Both the position numbers and the translations under genes were made by a program. The notes beneath the pieces were generated by a model. That model worked only from the letters and a program-made list of their open reading frames with translations. It searched no databases and was not told the DNA's origin. From the NCBI GenBank assembly GCA_964464685.1, contig CAYXGV010000007.1, positions 1 through 28,639 of the forward strand: a stretch of DNA of 28,639 bases, in the 5' to 3' direction. Below, piece by piece: positions 7,668 to 14,674 of this stretch. The DNA is from JABIBU01 sp964464685. Lineage in GTDB: Bacteria > Patescibacteriota > Patescibacteriia > Magasanikbacterales > UBA922. The number at the start of each line of letters is the position of its first letter. Positions within the stretch are counted from its first letter, which is position 1.

Positions 7668-10217
7668 ATGAAATTTTTAAAGATAAAAAAAATATTTTTT
7701 ATAATAATCATAATCTTAGGAATATTTATTTTTAATAAAGTCGAAGCAAAACATAGTGGTACACCAGGGTCTCAATTCCCCGGCACCTGTGCCGAAACAA
7801 TGGCTGATGTACCATTGACAGATGCTTATTTTGATACAAGCGAAGCAGGAAAAAAATCTTATGCCCTAAGTAGCTGGTACGAAAATGCGGTTCAAGCTTG
7901 GCGCTCAACCAATTTACAAAAAATAACTTTTGCCGGTCAAACCAAGGATAAAATTAATCAAGATATTTATGTTAACAAAGCAGCTGCTAATGATTTTACA
8001 AACTTCGGAAAAGCCATCGCAGAATGCGAAGAAGTCAAACAGGGTATATACCACATAACAGTATACGATCATTTTGCTTGTCGTATGATTACGGCCTCAG
8101 CCTCTACTGAAAAAAAACTTAGCACACATGCCAACGGAAAAGCAATTGATATTAATGTACCAACAAACAAATATACCACAAAAACCTGCCAACCTGGTGG
8201 CTGTGATTTTAGTCCTTGTATTATCCAAGCCGCCAAAGACAACAACATTAGTTGGGGTGGGGGTCTAATTACTCCAGCATTATATCCCGGAATATGTGAC
8301 GCACAACATTTTGAATGGACAGGAACAGGATCCAATATTAGTGATTCTGATCTAAATTTTTGTAAGACAACACCAGTTTTTCGCACTGACCACAAAATTG
8401 GCTCATTGTGTAATTCCAATTCTGATTGTCAAAGCAACGACTGTGAATCTAGTACCAAAAAAGATAGTTCAGGAAATACATTATCATTTTGCGATTGTGG
8501 TGAAGTGGATTTATCTGTTACTGGATTCGACGAAAGTCAAGATTGTGCTGATGCTTATGGTGGTAACAAAGCAGATTGGACATGCAAAGATGGAGCTAAT
8601 GCTACCTGGGATCTAGATTATTGTTTAAATAATCTAGTTGCAAAAAATACTAAATTTCCAGTTGAGCCATTAGCTGACCTATCCTTTCGGGACTATATCT
8701 TGGATCCGACCATGGCATATCTGGCCACATCTGAAGATGAATTGAAAGATATATTAACCAGAAAGCCAGTACCACTAATAAAAATTCCAGGACTTAGCTT
8801 TTCCGGAGGCAAAGAAGTAGAAGATGCTTTAGGAAAATACATAGTTATTCCATTTTTTGGCGAATATCTAGCCGCTATTTACAAATATGGAGTTGTGATA
8901 GCTTCCATAATTGCTGTAGTAATGATAATAAATAATGGTCTAAAATGGATAATGTCTGGTGGAACTCCAGAAAAAATTAATGATGCCAAAAAAAGAATAA
9001 TGCAATCAATCGTTGGATTACTTTTGGCAGTTGGATCATACGCTTTACTATTTTATATTAATCCTGAATTAGTAAAATTTGTAAATTTACGAATAAAAAC
9101 TGTGGACAAAAAAACCCTTACCAATTTAGAGGTTGGCTATTATGAAGAAAGTTCAATTAGCACAATAGCATCCTACGATCTAGTAAGAAAGGGTTTTGTA
9201 AAAGCCGCCCTATCTCCAAGCACATGTGTTGATTACCAAGGTTTTAGCCTAGATACCAGAGAAAAGAGAGCTACCAGATTGAAGCAAATATTAAAAATTT
9301 GGAAAAACATAGCTGTTGATCAAGGCGGAGCACTTTATTCTGCTGGGGGCAGATTGAACGCAGACGGCTCATGTCGAAATACTGGAAATGCTTTTTATCT
9401 AGGTGGAAAAATTTCTCAAGCTATTCTCATGCAAAACATAAAAAAACTAAAAAACGATAAAGAACCAATTCTTCTAAATGGTTTAACATTTAACATGGCA
9501 AACATCACCGCTGCTCAAACCGTTGCTGTTGGAATAACAAATTGTTGGGATTTATTAACAAAATCAGTTTCAATATCACTAACAGACGATTTGGCCAAAG
9601 GTGATAATACTAGTTCAAGCGACAGAAACATCACTAATGGAATGAAATTTTTTGGCTTAGATGTAAAAAAAGAATCAGTTGCGACCTGTGTAACAGTATA
9701 TAGAAAATTATATGCCAATCTTTATAGTGATATAGCTACAGCTTCTGGTAGATTATGCGGAGACTGTGGCAGTTTTCAAGAAAGTTTATTTTATAATTGC
9801 TTTGACACCAGAATAGTTGGTGAAGATATTAAAAAAAATTATCATTTTAAAAGCACCTCTAAATCTACTTCTTACACGGTAACCAACAGTAATATTACCA
9901 AGATTGAAGAAGAACTTAAATTTGGCTCTCTCATACGTCTTCCCGGCCATTGGATAATGTACACTGGCAAATCAAATGATCCCGCCATAAACTATGTTAT
10001 TTTTGAAATGGGCGGTGGCTATGGCTCTAAAACAAGAATCTCTTCCCAAAAAACAATCCGAGAAACCTGGGATCCAGGCTATTACTTTTCTTCTGTGGCA
10101 GTAAACACAGATTTTACAGCCTACATAAAAAATGTAATTAGTACAAAAGATGGAAAAATATCAATCGAGATAACAGTATTTGATCTATTAGATCCTACTA
10201 ATTTTCCTCCTTTTTAA
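7668..10217 (+). CDS. M15 peptidase - Cys-rich - VirB2-like pilin - NlpC/P60-like fusion
   Basis: 849 aa, exported. Signal peptide 1-27. Residues about 60-217 are an M15 (L-Ala-D-Glu/D-Ala peptidase) domain: STHANGKAIDI supplies zinc ligands His154 and Asp161, DAQHFEW supplies His214, and Asp211 is the expected general base as in phage T5 endolysin-type enzymes. Residues 248-320 form an eight-Cys domain (CNSNSDC...CDC...C...C...C). Two hydrophobic helices (about 402-423, 445-464) around the loop SGGTPEKINDAKKRI match TrbC/VirB2 pilins. The C-terminal part has CGDCGSF (Cys700 as nucleophile) and GHWIMYTG (His761), aligning with the NlpC/P60 domain of the next protein. If it threads the membrane like VirB2, both enzymatic ends face outside. 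The joint role in opening or reshaping the wall for a secretion or pilus apparatus is inferred. Confidence 0.85.
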   Translation: MKFLKIKKIFFIIIIILGIFIFNKVEAKHSGTPGSQFPGTCAETMADVPLTDAYFDTSEAGKKSYALSSWYENAVQAWRSTNLQKITFAGQTKDKINQDIYVNKAAANDFTNFGKAIAECEEVKQGIYHITVYDHFACRMITASASTEKKLSTHANGKAIDINVPTNKYTTKTCQPGGCDFSPCIIQAAKDNNISWGGGLITPALYPGICDAQHFEWTGTGSNISDSDLNFCKTTPVFRTDHKIGSLCNSNSDCQSNDCESSTKKDSSGNTLSFCDCGEVDLSVTGFDESQDCADAYGGNKADWTCKDGANATWDLDYCLNNLVAKNTKFPVEPLADLSFRDYILDPTMAYLATSEDELKDILTRKPVPLIKIPGLSFSGGKEVEDALGKYIVIPFFGEYLAAIYKYGVVIASIIAVVMIINNGLKWIMSGGTPEKINDAKKRIMQSIVGLLLAVGSYALLFYINPELVKFVNLRIKTVDKKTLTNLEVGYYEESSISTIASYDLVRKGFVKAALSPSTCVDYQGFSLDTREKRATRLKQILKIWKNIAVDQGGALYSAGGRLNADGSCRNTGNAFYLGGKISQAILMQNIKKLKNDKEPILLNGLTFNMANITAAQTVAVGITNCWDLLTKSVSISLTDDLAKGDNTSSSDRNITNGMKFFGLDVKKESVATCVTVYRKLYANLYSDIATASGRLCGDCGSFQESLFYNCFDTRIVGEDIKKNYHFKSTSKSTSYTVTNSNITKIEEELKFGSLIRLPGHWIMYTGKSNDPAINYVIFEMGGGYGSKTRISSQKTIRETWDPGYYFSSVAVNTDFTAYIKNVISTKDGKISIEITVFDLLDPTNFPPF
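8478..8548 (+). repeat. Near-identical tract shared with the downstream paralogue (copy 1A)
   Basis: 71 bases matching 10562-10632 with one difference, inside the Cys-rich domains. Synonymous sites are also conserved, unlike the flanking sequence. Confidence 0.9.
8607..8668 (+). repeat. Identical tract shared with the downstream paralogue (copy 1B)
   Basis: 62 bases identical to 10691-10752, covering the end of the Cys-rich domain (DLDYCLNNLVAKNTKFPVEP). Confidence 0.9.
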
Positions 10218-10396
10218 AATCTAAATTGTTAAATTAATTTTTGAGTAACCAACTAATGGGATGGCTAATTAATATTTTAACTGAACTGGGCCAAGACAAT
10301 ATAAAACACTCATCCGCCTTGCCTGCCCACCAAATGAGAGGGAACGAAATAAAATACCACCGACGGCAAACCGAAAATAATCATCTAATTATTTTT
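10218..10396. other. Spacer between the two pilin-hydrolase genes
   Basis: 179 bases. An open frame continues upstream to a TTG at 10241, but the encoded residues would bury the signal peptide, so I treat it as non-coding. A more GC-rich patch (about 10310-10372) resembles a decayed repeat. No clear promoter or terminator is visible. Confidence 0.4.
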
Positions 10397-12418
10397 ATGA
10401 AAAATAAAATAATAGTATTTTTTTTATCTATCATTATAAGCTTTTTTGTATTGTCGCCAACCCTAGCCATAAAATTAAAAATTGGCTCACAGTGCAACAC
10501 CAATGCTGATTGTGATAGTGGTGACTGTGAAGAAAGTACAAAACCAGATGGCACTGGAGGAACATTATCATTTTGCGATTGTGATGAAGTGGATTTATCT
10601 GTTACTGGATTCGACGAAAGTCAAGATTGTGCAGATAGATACGGTGGTAAAAAAGGAGATTGGACGTGTAAAGACGGACCTCCTGCTACTTGGGATCTAG
10701 ATTATTGTTTAAATAATCTAGTTGCAAAAAATACTAAATTTCCAGTTGAGCCTTTGGCTGACCCATCCTTTTTGAACTATATCTTGGATCCGACCATGGT
10801 TTTAAGCACAATTACTTATGAAGATATCAAACCAGATACAAAAATTACAATTCCCAACCTTGAATTTTCTGAAGTTCTAATGTTAGAAAAAACAGATGCT
10901 TCTGGCATGCAAAGTACATATGTAAAAATCCCCTATCTAGGGGAATACATAGCATCCATTTACAGATATGGAATTGCTGTGGCTGGGGTTTTGGCTATGG
11001 TTATTATAGTAATTGCTGGATTTGAATGGACCATTTCTGGTGGAAATCCTGAAAGAATAAAATCTGCCCAAAAAAGAATTGCTGGTTCAATTACCGGCTT
11101 AACAATTGCACTACTGACATACACCCTACTATATACTGTCAATCCTAATCTGATAAAGAATGGGGACTTACAAATAAAATATATAGAAAAAATTAATATT
11201 GATGAAATTATGGCAAGCCACACCCCTGGTGACGCTGGAGATTGGGGCAAAAAACCAATGGAGGAAACGGTGAGTTGGATAAAAATTCCTCTCACAATTA
11301 TAAACGCAATGACATTTAGACCTGATACCGTCTATGCTCAAGAATTATTAAACAATTTATCAATTAAAGAAATCATCAGATATTATACCAAACAATATGG
11401 TCCTTACAACAAATTAATTGGTAGACAGTCTGGCACAAAAACAAGTTTGAAACCAGAGTATCTTCAGATTGGATCCTGCTTAGGTTGGCCAACAGAAGAT
11501 TTATATGGTGACGAAGCCAGAAAAGCTGCTATAGACTTTGCTTTTTATTTGAGAGACTCTGGCATCGTGTCTTATACTCTTGGTGGCTATGGAGCACCTT
11601 GTGCCATCCTTCCCAAAAATACTACATCAATTTCAGAAGCAGCTTGTAAAATTGCAGATCATGGCAGTTTTGAATGTTCTAAAAGTTTAAGGACAGAATT
11701 AGATGCCGGAAAATGGATAAAACCATGGGAAATAAATTATTGTCTTGATTGTAGTGGCTTTATTCACACAATATTTAAATGTGGGGCACAAAAATTCACT
11801 GGTGGAAAGACAGAACTACTATTTAGTTGTGCTGCCGACCAATTATTAATGTACCAACCAATCCCCCGCTCAATCACCAAACCAGGAGATATTGTGGGGT
11901 TCAGAAAAGATCCAACCAAAGGTCAGCAAACGGGACACGTTTTAATTTGTCTAAACAATGGTTGTACAAAAGTAATGGATGTGCACGGACCACAGGCTAG
12001 CAGTAGACAATATACAAACAAAGGTCTGGATGAGGAACCCGAGGGATTTTTAGACTGGTTAGAACAATCTGATTTGGAAGCAATACGAGCAACGCTAAAA
12101 AAAGAGTGGAGAGGACTAGAATCACTTGATTCGGAAATAAAAAATAAAATAAAAAATGGCGGAAATAAAGATGGAAATTTATCTTTCAAAAGAACATATG
12201 ACGAAACTGGAATATTACCGCCTGAAATATTACTACCTGAAACTGTTATCGCGGATATGCAAAAACAGGTTAATTTTCATTTTGAATTTAGACGAATTAT
12301 GAACGTTGATTATAAAGATACGAAGGATATCCCCCCCCCGCACTGTGATGACATAATAAAATATTCATTGTGCGACAATGTTGTAAAAGATCTTAAAAAA
12401 AGCGGTGATTGTATTTAG
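10397..12418 (+). CDS. Cys-rich - VirB2-like pilin - NlpC/P60 hydrolase fusion
   Basis: 673 aa from the ATG at 10397, chosen because it directly begins a signal peptide (1-24, ending PTLA). Residues 33-104 are an eight-Cys domain nearly identical to that of the upstream paralogue. Two membrane helices (about 187-211, 228-249) flank the loop SGGNPERIKSAQKRI, the TrbC/VirB2 signature. An NlpC/P60 domain follows: nucleophile Cys452 in LDCSGF, GDIVGF strand, His514 in TGHVLICL, and His530 as likely third residue. NlpC/P60 enzymes usually cut D-Glu-diaminopimelate bonds in peptidoglycan. Unlike its neighbour it lacks the M15 domain. A run of nine C (12331-12339) lies 25 codons before the stop and could slip. 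The C-terminus is again Cys-containing. Confidence 0.87.
   Translation: MKNKIIVFFLSIIISFFVLSPTLAIKLKIGSQCNTNADCDSGDCEESTKPDGTGGTLSFCDCDEVDLSVTGFDESQDCADRYGGKKGDWTCKDGPPATWDLDYCLNNLVAKNTKFPVEPLADPSFLNYILDPTMVLSTITYEDIKPDTKITIPNLEFSEVLMLEKTDASGMQSTYVKIPYLGEYIASIYRYGIAVAGVLAMVIIVIAGFEWTISGGNPERIKSAQKRIAGSITGLTIALLTYTLLYTVNPNLIKNGDLQIKYIEKINIDEIMASHTPGDAGDWGKKPMEETVSWIKIPLTIINAMTFRPDTVYAQELLNNLSIKEIIRYYTKQYGPYNKLIGRQSGTKTSLKPEYLQIGSCLGWPTEDLYGDEARKAAIDFAFYLRDSGIVSYTLGGYGAPCAILPKNTTSISEAACKIADHGSFECSKSLRTELDAGKWIKPWEINYCLDCSGFIHTIFKCGAQKFTGGKTELLFSCAADQLLMYQPIPRSITKPGDIVGFRKDPTKGQQTGHVLICLNNGCTKVMDVHGPQASSRQYTNKGLDEEPEGFLDWLEQSDLEAIRATLKKEWRGLESLDSEIKNKIKNGGNKDGNLSFKRTYDETGILPPEILLPETVIADMQKQVNFHFEFRRIMNVDYKDTKDIPPPHCDDIIKYSLCDNVVKDLKKSGDCI
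10562..10632 (+). repeat. Near-identical tract shared with the upstream paralogue (copy 2A)
   Basis: Partner of 8478-8548; one mismatch in 71 bases. Confidence 0.9.
10691..10752 (+). repeat. Identical tract shared with the upstream paralogue (copy 2B)
   Basis: Partner of 8607-8668; no mismatch over 62 bases. Confidence 0.9.
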
Positions 12419-12446
12419 ACAAATTTTTTAAAAACTTCAACAACTT

Positions 12447-13793
12447 ATGTCTAGTAAATCCAACACAATCTTCGTCTGCTCTCACTGTGGTGCTCAGTAT
12501 CCAAAATGGACGGGGCGTTGTCTTGAGTGTGGTAAATGGAGTACAATTACCGAAGAACAAAATCAAAAAACAAAAACTGAAAAAAAACAAACTGCTGAAT
12601 ACCCCCCTACCAAAACACAAAAACTGTCAGATATAAAAGCTAGCGATGTAAGCCGTATCAAAACAAATATTTCTGAACTTGATCGCGTTTTAGGTGGCGG
12701 AATTGTGCCGGGTAGTTTGATATTACTTGGTGGTGAACCTGGCATTGGCAAATCAACCCTAGCAATGCAACTAGCCACAGCTCTAAACAATGTTTTGTAT
12801 ATGTCAGGTGAGGAATCAGTTGGACAAATAAAACTCCGTGCCGACCGATTGCCTACAACTGACAGCCAATTACAACTAGCTAACGAGGTTCATGTTGAAA
12901 CTATTTGTTCCACCATAAAACAACTAAAACCCGCGTTGACTGTTGTTGATTCTATTCAAACTATATATTCCGAAGAATCTACTGGTGAACCAGGGAGTGT
13001 TTCGCAAATCCGTGCTTGTACTGCCAAATTAATGGAAGTAGCTAAAACAACTAATACCGCCATCGTAATTATCGGACATGTGACAAAAGATGGTACGGTA
13101 GCTGGACCAAAAACTTTAGAACATTTGGTTGATACTGTTTTATATTTAGAAGGCGAACGTTATCATGCCTATAGAATACTAAGAGCCACAAAAAATCGTT
13201 TTGGGGCAACTGATGAAGTAGGAATTTTTGAAATGAAAGAAACCGGTCTTGAAGAAGTAAAAAATCCTTCAGCTAGCTTTTTACAAGAACGCGGAGAAAA
13301 CATGTCAGGTTGTGTCGTGACATGTCTCATAGAAGGCACACGTCCTCTGTTAGTGGAAATACAAGCTCTGATAAACAAAACCAGCTTTGGTTATCCAGTT
13401 AGAAAAGCTAGTGGTTTTGATTTGAATCGTTTACATGTTTTGACAGCGGTTTTACAAAAAAGAGCCGGACTAAATTTAAGCCAATATGATATTCACCTCA
13501 ATGTTGTCGGGGGTATTCAAGCCGATGAACCAGCAGTAGATCTCGCAGTTTGTTTGGCCATTGCCAGTGCTTTCAAAGACAAGGAATTAGGGACTGACCT
13601 AGTAGTTTTTGGTGAGGTTGGTCTAGGCGGTGAAGTTCGCAGTGTGGTACAAACTGAAAAAAGATTAAAAGAATGTGAAAAGCTGGGCATGAAACGAGTA
13701 ATAATTCATGAAAGCATAAAAACATTAGAACATAAAAACACTTTAAAAATAATTGATGTAAAAAATATTGCAGAATTGATTAGACATACTTGA
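12447..13793 (+). CDS. radA: DNA repair protein RadA (Sms)
   Basis: 448 aa, full family length. A RecA-like ATPase and branch-migration helicase in recombinational repair and natural transformation. Visible: N-terminal C4 zinc finger (Cys11, Cys14, Cys25, Cys28), Walker A GEPGIGKST (about 96-104), Walker B region ALTVVDSIQ, the RadA-specific KNRFG motif (249-253), and a C-terminal Lon-protease-like domain with GGIQADEPAVDLAV where the Lon catalytic serine is absent, as is normal for RadA. It starts 28 bases after the second hydrolase gene without a Shine-Dalgarno. dprA elsewhere in the window would act in the same DNA-uptake pathway. Confidence 0.96.
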   Translation: MSSKSNTIFVCSHCGAQYPKWTGRCLECGKWSTITEEQNQKTKTEKKQTAEYPPTKTQKLSDIKASDVSRIKTNISELDRVLGGGIVPGSLILLGGEPGIGKSTLAMQLATALNNVLYMSGEESVGQIKLRADRLPTTDSQLQLANEVHVETICSTIKQLKPALTVVDSIQTIYSEESTGEPGSVSQIRACTAKLMEVAKTTNTAIVIIGHVTKDGTVAGPKTLEHLVDTVLYLEGERYHAYRILRATKNRFGATDEVGIFEMKETGLEEVKNPSASFLQERGENMSGCVVTCLIEGTRPLLVEIQALINKTSFGYPVRKASGFDLNRLHVLTAVLQKRAGLNLSQYDIHLNVVGGIQADEPAVDLAVCLAIASAFKDKELGTDLVVFGEVGLGGEVRSVVQTEKRLKECEKLGMKRVIIHESIKTLEHKNTLKIIDVKNIAELIRHT

Positions 13794-13814
13794 GACCACT
13801 ACACACGACGAGCT

Positions 13815-13860
13815 CTCCCCCTAGCAGGGGGAGCCAACACGCAGTGACGGTGGGGGTCTG
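13815..13860 (+). repeat. C/G hairpin repeat (intergenic copy)
   Basis: Stem CTCCCCC (13815-13821) / GGGGGAG (13827-13833) with a 5-base loop, followed by a G-rich tail (GGTGGGGGT). Related hairpins occur near 15565, 27182, 27289 and 28381. It begins about 20 bases after the radA stop. Confidence 0.7.
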
Positions 13861-13930
13861 TTGGTATCCTAAAGAATGTTTTAATAATCAAATAAATTTA
13901 AAATAGCTTTTTTTAATATAGCCATAAACA

Positions 13931-13951
13931 AAACCGACCAAAGGTCGGTTT
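13931..13951 (+). terminator. Intrinsic terminator downstream of radA
   Basis: Perfect 9-bp stem AAACCGACC / GGTCGGTTT around an AAA loop, followed by TT. The A-rich flank upstream makes it potentially bidirectional. Confidence 0.8.
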
Positions 13952-14076
13952 TTAAAATCCCCTGTCAAAAAAAATTGTCTAACCTAGATAATAAACTTAC
14001 TGAATGTGTAGCGTAACAATATAACAATCAATCGTATCCGTAAATCAGAATTATCAGTAATCCGTAATAACAAAAA

Positions 14077-14151
14077 ACCACCTGTTATCCTCCTCGTTCT
14101 AATTCCAACCAATAAATATCTGGGTTAGAATCACAACGAGTCGCAGGTGGT
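14077..14151 (-). terminator. Long structured hairpin terminator of the minus-strand unit at 14217-14487
   Basis: On the minus strand an outer stem ACCACCTG / CAGGTGGT (14144-14151 with 14077-14084) encloses an inner stem CTCGTT / AACGAG (14135-14140 with 14093-14098) extended by further pairing, and six T follow at 14072-14077. It is unusually long for a simple terminator and may be part of a structured RNA. Other bases from 13952 to 14076 show no gene, only degenerate ATCCGTAA-like repeats. Confidence 0.6.
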
Positions 14152-14216
14152 CCTTTGACTCTTGGACAAAAATGCGTCGGACGACGCTAAGGATATATCA
14201 CTAGGCGGGATAGAAA

Positions 14217-14414
14217 CTACCGTTGAACTTCATCTTCAAACCGAAAGGCTGGGACAAAACGCCTCACCCGTCGACCATTTTTTGCCCCCCTCTCCGATGC
14301 AAAGGCCGGAAAAACCGTTCGCTGGTGCCCACGTTTGATAGGGCGACTTCTATCAACGATAAGGGTTTTTCGACCAAGTTGAATTTCCTCAAAACGATCT
14401 CCTTGAGATGACAT
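14217..14414 (-). CDS. Putative small basic protein (or part of a structured RNA)
   Basis: 65 aa (MSSQGDRFEEIQLGRKTL...), Arg-rich, with no membrane segment, signal or cysteine. Support is from context: a near-consensus promoter lies upstream, the ATG is preceded at 3-4 bases by GGGGGA, which is Shine-Dalgarno-like in a genome where such sequences are rare, and a strong hairpin terminator lies about 65 bases past the stop. The stretch is more GC-rich than its neighbours. The 73-base leader has an 8-bp hairpin (AGAAATTA / TAATTTCT). I do not recognise the protein. The alternative is that the whole 400-base transcript is a non-coding RNA. I looked for the tmRNA and RNase P signatures and did not find them. 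Confidence 0.45.
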   Translation of the reverse strand: MSSQGDRFEEIQLGRKTLIVDRSRPIKRGHQRTVFPAFASERGAKNGRRVRRFVPAFRFEDEVQR

Positions 14415-14493
14415 ATTTCCCCCAAGCTTATACCAACCACCACTACGGCTAAGAAATTACCCCCTTGATAATTTCTTTTAGTTGGCAATAAAC

Positions 14494-14522
14494 ATTGTAT
14501 AATAAAAAAATTAGATTGTCAA
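14494..14522 (-). promoter_or_regulatory. Strong sigma70-type promoter, minus strand
   Basis: TTGACA (14517-14522, perfect -35), exactly 17 bases, then TACAAT (14494-14499). Predicted start is near 14487. This is the best -35/-10 match in the window and drives the 65-aa ORF / putative RNA. Confidence 0.75.
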
Positions 14523-14574
14523 ATCTAATCAAGAATTATAATTGATGGATAATATAACTATTATTTACTCTTTA

Positions 14575-14654
14575 ATAGAACACAGATCTAACAGGTAAAA
14601 CTGATCTAAACAGATCTGTTATTATCCGTTAAATCAGTTAAATCTGTGTTCTAT
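14575..14654. repeat. Inverted-repeat element with 13-bp terminal repeats
   Basis: ATAGAACACAGAT (14575-14587) is mirrored by ATCTGTGTTCTAT (14642-14654). Inside are AACTGAT / ATCAGTT and the palindrome AACAGATCTGTT (14609-14620). It ends 20 bases before the recG stop. A related half-copy lies at 27341-27369 before folC. Confidence 0.75.
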
Positions 14655-14674
14655 TTACTATTTATTTTACACCC

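Noticed and set aside
10241..10396. N-terminal extension of the NlpC/P60 fusion from a TTG at 10241
   Set aside because: The extension has no known features and would bury the clear signal peptide beginning at the ATG at 10397.
14072..14487. tmRNA or RNase P RNA on the minus strand
   Set aside because: No tRNA-like end or tag reading frame, and no conserved RNase P core motifs; only a passing likeness to GAGGAAA.
14264..14488. 74-aa ORF from a TTG at 14488 on the minus strand
   Set aside because: It would start at the predicted transcription start without a Shine-Dalgarno, and overlaps the better supported 65-aa ORF in another frame.
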